From the NCBI GenBank assembly GCA_027485075.1, contig JAIXRT010000160.1, positions 1 through 5,907 of the forward strand: a DNA stretch of 5,907 nt. Direction: 5' to 3'. Position numbers and translations under genes: made by a program. Of the stretch, positions 1 through 5,907 are shown piece after piece (within the stretch, counting starts at the first letter, position 1; each line of letters starts with the position of its first letter). The stretch comes from Cytophagaceae bacterium (GTDB lineage: Bacteria > Bacteroidota > Bacteroidia > Cytophagales > Spirosomataceae). Under the pieces are notes generated by a model that ran no database searches, was not told the DNA's origin, and was given only the letters and a program-made list of their open reading frames with translations.

Positions 1-1
1 C

Positions 2-52
2 AAATCGAAATTTGAACGTACCGTTTTTCATCAAATGAAAGTTGTCGCTTAA
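2..52 (+). CDS. Possible 3' end of an upstream gene (partial)
   Basis: Reading from base 2, an open frame gives KSKFERTVFHQMKVVA and then a TAA stop at 50-52, five bases before the next start codon. That spacing matches the tight packing of the rest of the window, so this may be the C-terminus of a preceding operon gene. The stretch is too short to identify a family or to exclude chance. The frame starting at base 3 is also open for 11 codons and ends in TGA at 36-38, so it is an equally short competitor. Only the short open frame and the spacing support this call. Confidence 0.3.
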   Translation, partial: KSKFERTVFHQMKVVA

Positions 53-57
53 ACCTT

Positions 58-423
58 ATGAAAGCTTTTATTCTACTGGCTATTTTAGCCATCTCTAGTT
101 CGTTTGTTTCAGAAAATCAGCCTACAGGCACATTGCAAGTAGCTACACCTGAAGTCACAACTCCCTCCGTTGTTGCACCTGCTCAAGAGGTAAAGCACAC
201 GAAACGAGTTGCTAGCGTTAAAAAAGAAATTAGACAAGCACGAAAAGCCATCAAAGCAGATGTGCGGGATGAGGTTCATCGGATGGATTCCAAATTAAAA
301 ATTGGTCTATTTTTGTTGGCCATCGGCGCCGTGCTTAGTATCGTAGGTATCAGTGTTGTAGGTGGAATCGCCGCACTCATTGGTCTCGGGTTCACTATTG
401 TTGGCCTGCTGCATACCTACTAA
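58..423 (+). CDS. Small exported or membrane protein of unknown function (121 aa)
   Basis: I do not recognise a named family. Residues 1-18 form a plausible signal peptide or N-terminal membrane segment: a Lys followed by an Ile/Leu/Ala-rich core and a small-residue SSSFVS stretch. There is no lipobox cysteine. Residues 20-45 are Thr/Pro/Val-rich and probably disordered. Residues 46-82 are strongly charged (KKEIRQARKAIKADVRDEV) and likely helical or coiled-coil. Residues 82-118 are a Gly/Ile/Leu/Val-rich hydrophobic stretch, long enough for one long or two short transmembrane helices with a glycine turn near VVGG (100-103). The protein is therefore probably held in the inner membrane with its charged segment in the periplasm. 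Its TAA lies 4 nt before the hydrolase start, which suggests one transcript. There is no clear Shine-Dalgarno sequence, as is usual in Bacteroidota. The signal peptide and codon structure make it a believable real gene; its function is unknown. Confidence 0.75.
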   Translation: MKAFILLAILAISSSFVSENQPTGTLQVATPEVTTPSVVAPAQEVKHTKRVASVKKEIRQARKAIKADVRDEVHRMDSKLKIGLFLLAIGAVLSIVGISVVGGIAALIGLGFTIVGLLHTY

Positions 424-427
424 GTAT

Positions 428-1132
428 ATGTCGGCCCAGCTCGTATTTTTACATGGTTTTGGGGAAGATGCTCGTATATGGGCTGATTTTATCCCTCAAT
501 TCACCTGGGCTGAAAAACCAATTGTTCCTTCGTTTGCGCATTGGACTTCCGCAAAATCGATTGCCGATTATGCCCGAGAGATTCTAGTTTCATTACCTCA
601 AGATCGTAAACTTACTTTAGTGGGCCATTCCATGGGTGGGTACATTGCCCTCGAAATGGCGAATCTATTTCCAGATCGTATTGAAAAGGTCGTGTTATTA
701 CATTCGACGGCGCTACCAGATACCGCAGAGAAGCAAATCAATCGAAATCGCACCATCGAATTTCTAACCAAACACGGAGCCTCCGTATTCATTAAATCCT
801 TTGTTGCGAATCTGTTTGCCCCTGATTTTGTGGCCAAAAATCGCGCATTGATGGATCAGTTAATTGCGCGCTACCAAGATCTAGGAGCGGAAGGACTTAT
901 TGCGGCATCGAGGGCCATGCGCGATCGGGCCGATTTTACCGCATTTTTACGTGATACCTACATTCCATTTTTGTTTATTCATGGAGACGCAGATCCCCTA
1001 ATCAGCACAGATAGCATTTTAGCTATAAAAGCACATCATAAATGTGTAATTTTGCCGGGAGTGGGACATCAAGGTGTTTACGAAGCACCTGTGGCTTGCT
1101 ATGATGCGATTCAATCTTTTATTGCCGACTAA
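428..1132 (+). CDS. Alpha/beta hydrolase family protein (234 aa)
   Basis: This is a compact alpha/beta-fold hydrolase, probably a cytoplasmic esterase, lactonase or similar C-O/C-C bond hydrolase; the substrate cannot be read from the sequence. An HGFGED oxyanion-hole motif sits at residues 9-14. The nucleophile elbow GHSMGG is at 66-71, with Ser68 as nucleophile. After a helical cap region (about 100-175), FIHGDADPLI carries the probable acid Asp189, and GVGHQG carries His214. The triad is complete and the length is normal for the single-domain family. I chose the ATG at 428: it starts five residues before the first beta strand and 4 nt after the preceding stop. The longer reading from 362 would overlap the upstream gene by about 60 nt and add a Cys/Leu-rich tail unlike the family. 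The stop overlaps the cmk start as TAATG, so translational coupling to cmk is likely. It has no signal peptide. Confidence 0.9.
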   Translation: MSAQLVFLHGFGEDARIWADFIPQFTWAEKPIVPSFAHWTSAKSIADYAREILVSLPQDRKLTLVGHSMGGYIALEMANLFPDRIEKVVLLHSTALPDTAEKQINRNRTIEFLTKHGASVFIKSFVANLFAPDFVAKNRALMDQLIARYQDLGAEGLIAASRAMRDRADFTAFLRDTYIPFLFIHGDADPLISTDSILAIKAHHKCVILPGVGHQGVYEAPVACYDAIQSFIAD

Positions 1133-1818
1133 TGTCCAAAATTATTGTAGCCTTGGATGGCTTTTCTTCCTGTGGAAAAAGTACAACCGCGAAACGTGTA
1201 GCTGCGACGTTGCATTATGCATTTATCGATACAGGTGCGATGTACCGAGCGGTTGCGCTGTATTTTCATCGACATGCCGTGGAAGTTTCTGATGCCGCTG
1301 CGGTAGAATATGCGTTGAAGCACATTGAAATTACGTTTGCGTTTAATGTAGGCCGACAAGCCTCTGATACGATTTTGAATGGAGAGAATGTGGAGCAAGA
1401 AATTCGGAAAATGTTTATTTCGGAAATCGTGAGCCAAGTAGCGGCTATTCCAGCGGTACGTCATGCGATGGTCGCTCAACAGCAAAAAATGGGGGAGAAA
1501 AAAGGGATTGTGATGGATGGTCGGGATATCGGCACGGTTGTATTCCCTCAAGCAGAGTTAAAAATATTCATGACGGCTCAGCCGAATATTCGTGCCCAGC
1601 GACGTAAACTGGAGCTTTTACAAAAGGGCGAAGATCTTCCATTGGACGAAATTATTGAAAACCTGCGCATGCGTGATGAAATAGATTCTAATCGTACGGA
1701 AGGTCCTTTGAAACGTGCCGACGATGCGATTGATTTAGATACTTCTTTCCGCAGTATGGATGAACAGGTCGATTTTGTGTTAGATCATGTACGTCGGGTT
1801 CAACGTGAAAAAAAATAA
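1132..1818 (+). CDS. cmk: Cytidylate kinase (CMP/dCMP kinase)
   Basis: The enzyme phosphorylates CMP and dCMP with ATP to CDP and dCDP in the cytoplasm, feeding RNA, DNA and CDP-lipid synthesis. At 228 residues it has the usual bacterial length. A P-loop GFSSCGKS lies at residues 10-17, followed by the CMP-binding DTGAMYRAV at 33-41. LNGENV (82-87) and a nearby Arg (92) begin the NMP-binding insert typical of bacterial Cmk. MDGRDIGTVVFPQA (128-141) is the family signature containing the conserved Arg-Asp. The Arg-rich stretch RAQRRK (154-159) and the RDEIDSNRTEGPLKRADDA segment (181-199) followed by DLDTS match the lid region and C-terminal core. No key residue appears to be missing. The start codon shares one base with the hydrolase stop (TAATG). 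The 3' end overlaps the start of the oxidoreductase gene and finishes in a run of eight A residues before TAA. Confidence 0.97.
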   Translation: MSKIIVALDGFSSCGKSTTAKRVAATLHYAFIDTGAMYRAVALYFHRHAVEVSDAAAVEYALKHIEITFAFNVGRQASDTILNGENVEQEIRKMFISEIVSQVAAIPAVRHAMVAQQQKMGEKKGIVMDGRDIGTVVFPQAELKIFMTAQPNIRAQRRKLELLQKGEDLPLDEIIENLRMRDEIDSNRTEGPLKRADDAIDLDTSFRSMDEQVDFVLDHVRRVQREKK

Positions 1819-2791
1819 ACCATTTTTGATTGTTGGCCAAGGTCTAGCCGGCACCATCTTAGCGCATCATTTTCTATCCGCACAGATTCCATTTGAGATA
1901 TGGGATGCACCCGCTGTATATTTCAATTCTTCTCAAGCAGCAGGCGGTATTTATAACCCAGTCACGGGTCGGAAATTAGAAAAGACCTGGTTAGCAGAAG
2001 AACTGTTTTCCTATTTGCCGGATTTTTACACGCGTCTAGAGGCAAATTTGCAAGCCTCTTTTTTCCACCCAATACCCTTGTTTCGACCCTTTGCAAATCT
2101 AGACATGCGAACGTGGTTGGAGGAGCGCAAGCCGCAAATAGATCATGATTATCTTGACTGGACGCCTGAGGGGGTTTGGGTCAGAGAGACAGGCTGGGTG
2201 GATGTAGCTGAATTGGTGCGCGTTTCACGTATGCATTTCCAACATTTAGGTCTATTTCAAGAACGTGCTTATTCCGCTACCGATGCCTTTGAAGCTGTGA
2301 TTTTTTGTGAAGGATTTCATGGGCAAAAAAACCCAATGTGGGCCCAATTGCCATTTTTGCCCGCTAAAGGAGAATTGATGATTTTTGAATCGGAACAGCC
2401 AGCGAAGGATTACATACTTAGTAAAAATGGATTCGTTTTACCCTTAACAGCCAATCAATTTAAAGTAGGTGCCACGTACCGTTGGGATGAATTTTCGTCT
2501 GCAGAGACAGTCGATGCCCAAGATGAGTTGCACCAAAAATTACTTTCCATGGGTGTCGATACTTACACGCGATTAAGTACCCGTGTAGGTGTGCGCCCTG
2601 CGACACAAGATCGACGCCCATTTATTGGTATGCACCCACATGAACCGGTAGGTATTTTTAATGGTTTTGGCTCCAAAGGTGTTTCGTTGATTCCTTATTT
2701 TGCTCGCGCGTTTGTGGACGAGCTACAAGGAAGGGAAGAACTGCCTTTTGAGGTTTCAATTCGACGATTTTCGCATTTATTTTCATCATAA
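1805..2791 (+). CDS. FAD-dependent oxidoreductase, DAO superfamily (MnmC C-terminal/ThiO-like)
   Basis: This is a flavoprotein of the D-amino-acid-oxidase fold, expected to oxidise a C-N bond of an amino acid or modified base. Counting from the GTG start (328 aa), residues 8-16 form the dinucleotide-binding LIVGQGLAG (GxGxxG), with Asp34 at the end of the second strand as probable ribose ligand. SSQAAGGIYNPVTGRK (42-57) matches the flavin-contact loop. Later come GVWVRETGWVD (123-133), the second FAD strand VIFCEG (165-170), FLPAKGELM (184-192), the DAO-typical GVRPATQDRRPFIG (262-275) and NGFGSKGVSLIPYFA (286-300). The last two resemble MnmC and glycine oxidase, but substrate is not proven. 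It is somewhat shorter than ThiO. I prefer GTG at 1805 because it begins with KKNKPFLIVGQG, a normal N-terminus; ATG at 1787 is in frame, adds six residues and lies deeper inside cmk. Either start overlaps cmk, suggesting coupled translation. Confidence 0.88.
   Translation: MKKNKPFLIVGQGLAGTILAHHFLSAQIPFEIWDAPAVYFNSSQAAGGIYNPVTGRKLEKTWLAEELFSYLPDFYTRLEANLQASFFHPIPLFRPFANLDMRTWLEERKPQIDHDYLDWTPEGVWVRETGWVDVAELVRVSRMHFQHLGLFQERAYSATDAFEAVIFCEGFHGQKNPMWAQLPFLPAKGELMIFESEQPAKDYILSKNGFVLPLTANQFKVGATYRWDEFSSAETVDAQDELHQKLLSMGVDTYTRLSTRVGVRPATQDRRPFIGMHPHEPVGIFNGFGSKGVSLIPYFARAFVDELQGREELPFEVSIRRFSHLFSS
1808..1815 (+). other. A8 homopolymer at the cmk/oxidoreductase overlap
   Basis: Eight consecutive A residues lie between the candidate GTG start (1805-1807) of the oxidoreductase and the TAA stop (1816-1818) of cmk. 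Loss of one A in the transcript would carry the cmk frame into the oxidoreductase frame (Q-R-E-K-N-K-P-F-L...), giving a fused protein. Such runs are known sites of RNA polymerase slippage, but AAA lysine codons are also common in this AT-rich DNA, so a functional role is only a possibility. Confidence 0.4.
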
Positions 2792-2807
2792 TTACTTACA
2801 TTTGAGG

Positions 2808-2876
2808 ATGCGGTTTTTTCAAAATCTGTTCTTGATCGTTGCTTGCCTGCTTTCGGTGTATGAAATGCAAGGGCAA
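2808..2876 (+). other. Signal peptide of the outer-membrane protein
   Basis: The first 20-odd codons encode a classic Sec signal: a positively charged start (MRFF), a hydrophobic core (LFLIVACLLSV) and a polar, small-residue region (EMQGQ) before the mature DFYPSQ. Cleavage is most likely within residues 21-24. The single Cys (13) lies inside the hydrophobic core and does not form a lipobox. This signal also sets the true start at 2808 rather than the upstream in-frame ATG at 2700. Confidence 0.8.
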
Positions 2877-5867
2877 GACTTTTATCCAAGCCAGCGGGAC
2901 TGGGAGCGGACGCGTATTCAACACAAGCGGATTCGTTGGTCCTATATCACAGATCAAAATTTTGAAGTTTATTTCTACGGCAAACAAGATGCTTTAGCGC
3001 GCTCTACGATTCAATTTTTAGATGGGGAGTTGCCTCGAATTACCCGTATTTTAGGCTATACGCCGTATCAAAAAGCAAAAATATTTTTATATCCATCACC
3101 AGCTGATCTATTAGAGTCAAATAGTGGAATTAGTTTCCAAAATCTAAAGAAGGCCCAAGAGGAAAATCAAGATAAGTTTAAGATTGAGATTGCCTTTAAG
3201 TCAGATTTAGGTGATTTACATACGCGTCTGGTGGAGGAACTTACGCGGGTTTATGTTCACGATATTTTGTATGGGGGAACGATTAGAGATGCCTTGCAAA
3301 GTTCGTTATTATTGAATGTTCCCGAGTGGTTTTCTGCCGGTATTGTCGCGTATGTGGCCCATGGTGATTCGCCTGAAATGAATCAATACATGTATCAAAT
3401 CGTGGCGGCCAATAAGGTTCGTAAGCCAGCTTTGGCACGGGGAAAAGAAGCTGAATTAATCGGTCAATCCATCTGGTCATATATCGCCAAAAATTACGGC
3501 ATTCAGCCCATTGGTAATATCCTTAATCTGACTCGAATTATTCGAAATGACCAATCCAGCATTGCAAGTACCTTACGCACATCGATCTCTCGCTTTTTAA
3601 AGGAATGGTTTAATTTTTATTTATCGGAATCGAAGCAATTTGACGTTAATTCGAATGCATATTCAGGTGCGGAGAATTTAATTGCCCGTGATCGATTGGA
3701 GGGAGAACAATTGGCGGATTTCCGGATTAGTCCAAACGGAAAGTGGATGGCTTACACGCTCGAAGATGCTGGTCAGTATCGCGTCATGATTCAAAATTTA
3801 CAGACTAAAAAACGGTTTTATTTATTCCAAACGGGTTTGAAAGATCCATTGCGCGAATCGGTTAGTAATTCGCCTCGTATGCATTGGTCGGCAAATAATT
3901 CGTTTGCGATTATTTATGCCAAAGACGGGAAATCCTGGTTGAATCAGTACGCACCCATCACGGGCATGTCGGCCAAATTGCTTAACAAAACCGACTTGAA
4001 AGATTGGAATTTTACCGATTTTGAGATGCATGAAAGTGGCCAACGGATGTTAGTGAGAGCACTGCGTAATGGCCAAATTGACGTAGGGATTTATGATTTC
4101 AGACGGAATAGATTCACACCCATCACTCAAAATGCGCAAGATGAATCTGAGGCACATTGGTTCAATAAGCAAGGGGATGTCATTTATTTGACTGACCATT
4201 ATGTGGATTCAACTCAGAAAGTGATTAAAGCTAAAGGGCTGTCGGTGTTAATGCATTGGCGTGCAGAGGAGCCAAGTAATCCGCGTGTATTGCTCACGCA
4301 TTCAGGTAAAATTCATTCACTCCAAGTTCAGTCAGATACGCTCATATATTTCTTGCACAGACAGAATACGGGAGAAGAATTGGTATCATTGGATTTAAGC
4401 CAAGGGAAATTATTGCAAAACCGGGTTCGATCAGGTACTTGGACATATTTTCAATGGTCTGGGGATAAATTATATTACCGTGACCGTGATTTCTTAGAAG
4501 ATCGAATTCAGCGGATACCTGCCCAAACAATTTTAGATATACCTGCCTACCAATGGTATCCATTAGGTGTAGATAGTACATCTAATTTACTGACGGACGT
4601 TGTCGCAGAATCCAAGCGAGATAGTTTGGATGTGCGTGAAAAGGCGAAACGGAGTCGGCTTGAGCGCCAACAATTATTACGATCACGCAAGGAGACAGCC
4701 AAACTTGCCGGACCATTTGCTTACCATAATTCATTTGTGGTAAATGGCTCAGAGGGGAATTTTAGAATTGATCCAATCCGGGGAATTGGATATGCATTTG
4801 ACCTAAAAATGAATGACTTAATGGAAAATCATTTAATCAGGACAGGTGTTTTGCTCAATGCTAATTTTAAAAATTCCGATTTGTGGGGTGAGTATGCCTA
4901 TTTACCGAACAAAGTAGACTGGGTGTTTCGTGTCGATAGGAAGTTGTATAGCCAGGAGTCAGACGCCTTTTTGAATAAAATACGCTATAACAGGGCATCT
5001 TTGACGGGAATCTATCCTGTTAATTTGACTAGTAAGGTAAGTTTCTCTGGGATGTTTACCTCCAATAGATCGTTTGATCAGGTGAATTTATCGGTGCCAG
5101 AGAATTTGTCAACTTATGCAGGTACATCTATTTCCTATACGTTAGATAATACGGTGCATTGGGAAGATAATTTGCCAATTGGTACCCGTGTGTTAGCTAC
5201 GCTGGAACACCAGCAAGCCCTTCGGACGTCTTTGAGTTTCTCGCGCGTTCGATTGGATGTGCGGAAATATGTGAAACTATCCAATAGTATTTTAGTAGCT
5301 GGTAGACTTTCTGCTTCGCATGCCTTTGGGCCAGCCGCGCCACAAACCATGTTAGGTGGAATGGATAATTGGGTGTTTATAGACCGCGAAGTACGTACCA
5401 AGGAAAATCCGCTAGGCGTTTCTGGACCTGCTAATCGGGATGTGTTTATGAGTGATTTTGCGACTTCATTGCGTGGTTTCAAGATGAATAAATTAGCGGG
5501 GAATAGTCATTTATTAGTGAATCTCGAGGTGCGCATGCCGGTAAAACATTTGATAAGTTTGGAATCCAATAAGTCAAGTTTTATGAATTCGTTGCAGATT
5601 GTGGGTTTCACCGACATCGGATCTGCTTGGACGGGTGCGAATCCATTCAGTCGGACGAATGGCTTTAACACCAATGTCATTGGTGGTGGAACAAATCCAT
5701 TTCAAGCGACGGTTACTGACTTCCGAAATCCATTTTTGTTTGGTTTTGGGGTAGGAGCTCGGGCTAATTTATTTGGTTATTTTGTGAAGGTGGATTATGC
5801 ATATGGCATGGAAACCAATGAAATCAAATCACCTGCTACCTACGTGACGTTAGGTCATGATTTTTAA
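2808..5867 (+). CDS. Outer-membrane protein: degenerate peptidase_MA-like domain, TolB-like propeller and Omp85/D15-like barrel (1019 aa)
   Basis: No gene symbol is recognised; the role is inferred from domains. Residues 1-22 are a signal peptide (MRFF start, Leu/Ile/Val/Ala core, QGQ near the likely cleavage site). Residues about 40-275 resemble the peptidase_MA-like fold: a KIFLYPS strand (91-97), a helix LVEELTRVYV (141-150) where HExxH would sit, and VPEWFSAGIVAYV (171-183) where WFxEGxAEY would sit. His, His and Glu zinc ligands are all replaced, so it is probably non-catalytic. About 300-570 holds six PD40/TolB-like repeats, the clearest being FRISPNGKWMAYTLE (305-319). A charged helical linker (about 597-634) leads to a C-terminal barrel (about 640-1019) with LGGMDNW (849-855), LRGF (888-891), VNLEVRMPV (904-912), GFTDIGSAW (933-941) and a terminal Phe, as in Omp85/D15 proteins. 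The ATG at 2808 is chosen because it gives the signal peptide; GAGG directly abuts it, too close for a good Shine-Dalgarno. It starts 16 nt after the oxidoreductase stop. It could serve in protein or lipid export, or envelope assembly. Confidence 0.87.
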   Translation: MRFFQNLFLIVACLLSVYEMQGQDFYPSQRDWERTRIQHKRIRWSYITDQNFEVYFYGKQDALARSTIQFLDGELPRITRILGYTPYQKAKIFLYPSPADLLESNSGISFQNLKKAQEENQDKFKIEIAFKSDLGDLHTRLVEELTRVYVHDILYGGTIRDALQSSLLLNVPEWFSAGIVAYVAHGDSPEMNQYMYQIVAANKVRKPALARGKEAELIGQSIWSYIAKNYGIQPIGNILNLTRIIRNDQSSIASTLRTSISRFLKEWFNFYLSESKQFDVNSNAYSGAENLIARDRLEGEQLADFRISPNGKWMAYTLEDAGQYRVMIQNLQTKKRFYLFQTGLKDPLRESVSNSPRMHWSANNSFAIIYAKDGKSWLNQYAPITGMSAKLLNKTDLKDWNFTDFEMHESGQRMLVRALRNGQIDVGIYDFRRNRFTPITQNAQDESEAHWFNKQGDVIYLTDHYVDSTQKVIKAKGLSVLMHWRAEEPSNPRVLLTHSGKIHSLQVQSDTLIYFLHRQNTGEELVSLDLSQGKLLQNRVRSGTWTYFQWSGDKLYYRDRDFLEDRIQRIPAQTILDIPAYQWYPLGVDSTSNLLTDVVAESKRDSLDVREKAKRSRLERQQLLRSRKETAKLAGPFAYHNSFVVNGSEGNFRIDPIRGIGYAFDLKMNDLMENHLIRTGVLLNANFKNSDLWGEYAYLPNKVDWVFRVDRKLYSQESDAFLNKIRYNRASLTGIYPVNLTSKVSFSGMFTSNRSFDQVNLSVPENLSTYAGTSISYTLDNTVHWEDNLPIGTRVLATLEHQQALRTSLSFSRVRLDVRKYVKLSNSILVAGRLSASHAFGPAAPQTMLGGMDNWVFIDREVRTKENPLGVSGPANRDVFMSDFATSLRGFKMNKLAGNSHLLVNLEVRMPVKHLISLESNKSSFMNSLQIVGFTDIGSAWTGANPFSRTNGFNTNVIGGGTNPFQATVTDFRNPFLFGFGVGARANLFGYFVKVDYAYGMETNEIKSPATYVTLGHDF

Positions 5868-5871
5868 AGAT

Positions 5872-5907
5872 ATGTCGACACACCTAACTGATATCATTCC
5901 TTTATTA
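5872..5907 (+). CDS. Probable start of a downstream gene (partial, runs off the window)
   Basis: An ATG four bases after the outer-membrane protein stop opens a frame that is free of stops to the window end and encodes MSTHLTDIIPLL. The spacing repeats the 4-nt junction seen between the first two genes, so this is a likely next operon member. Twelve residues are too few for family assignment. There is no room for a terminator between the two genes. Confidence 0.5.
   Translation, partial: MSTHLTDIIPLL

Noticed and set aside
1..57. Possible promoter ahead of the first full gene
   Set aside because: TTTG at 11-14 could pass for a Bacteroidota -33 element, but no TAnnTTTG lies at the proper distance, and the region may be the end of another gene.
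362..427. Longer start for the hydrolase from ATG 362
   Set aside because: It overlaps the upstream gene by about 60 nt and adds residues not expected before the first strand; ATG 428 fits the fold and the spacing.
1129..1551. 140-codon open frame on the minus strand
   Set aside because: It lies antisense to cmk, whose conserved motifs are intact; the translation is rich in Arg, His, Asn and Phe, with no recognisable domain, as expected of a shadow frame.
2700..2807. Longer start for the outer-membrane protein from ATG 2700
   Set aside because: The extra 36 residues are the oxidoreductase 3' end read in another frame and would bury the signal peptide that begins at 2808.
4771..4791. Inverted repeat ATCCAAT...ATTGGAT with a 7-nt loop
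   Set aside because: It is a short perfect stem inside a long coding region without a following T run; it is best explained by chance.
5135..5482. 115-codon open frame on the minus strand
   Set aside because: It is antisense to the conserved barrel coding region and has no recognisable domain.

Overview
The window reads as a slice of a single, densely packed, plus-strand operon from a member of the Bacteroidota, probably a Cytophagales-like bacterium. The evidence is moderately AT-rich DNA, almost no Shine-Dalgarno sequences in front of the genes, a stand-alone FAD oxidoreductase of the GVRP type, and a very large outer-membrane protein that joins a propeller to a barrel. The phylum is inferred from style and gene content; no rRNA or other marker is present.

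Layout, left to right: (a) bases 1-57 hold no recognisable promoter, but contain what may be the last codons of an upstream gene ending at 52; (b) 58-423 encodes a small exported or membrane protein of unknown function; (c) 428-1132 encodes an alpha/beta hydrolase with a complete Ser-Asp-His triad; (d) 1132-1818 encodes cytidylate kinase (Cmk), the only gene with a secure name; (e) about 1805-2791 encodes an FAD-dependent oxidoreductase of the DAO superfamily; (f) 2808-5867 encodes a 1019-residue outer-membrane protein; (g) 5872 to the window end is probably the first 12 codons of a further gene. Junctions are +4 nt, a 1-nt TAATG overlap, a roughly 14-nt overlap, +16 nt and +4 nt. No terminator or gap longer than 57 bases is seen, so co-transcription and some translational coupling are likely.

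Cmk makes CDP/dCDP for nucleic acid and phospholipid synthesis. The oxidoreductase may act in tRNA wobble-uridine modification (like the C-terminal domain of MnmC) or on another amine; the sequence does not decide. The hydrolase substrate is unknown. The most striking gene is the last full one. It appears to consist of a signal peptide, a peptidase_MA-like domain whose zinc ligands have all been replaced, six TolB/PD40-like propeller repeats, a charged linker, and an Omp85/D15-like beta-barrel ending in phenylalanine. This looks like a one-chain periplasm-to-outer-membrane machine with a non-catalytic, peptidase-derived sensing or binding module. I see no mobile elements, CRISPR arrays or RNA genes.
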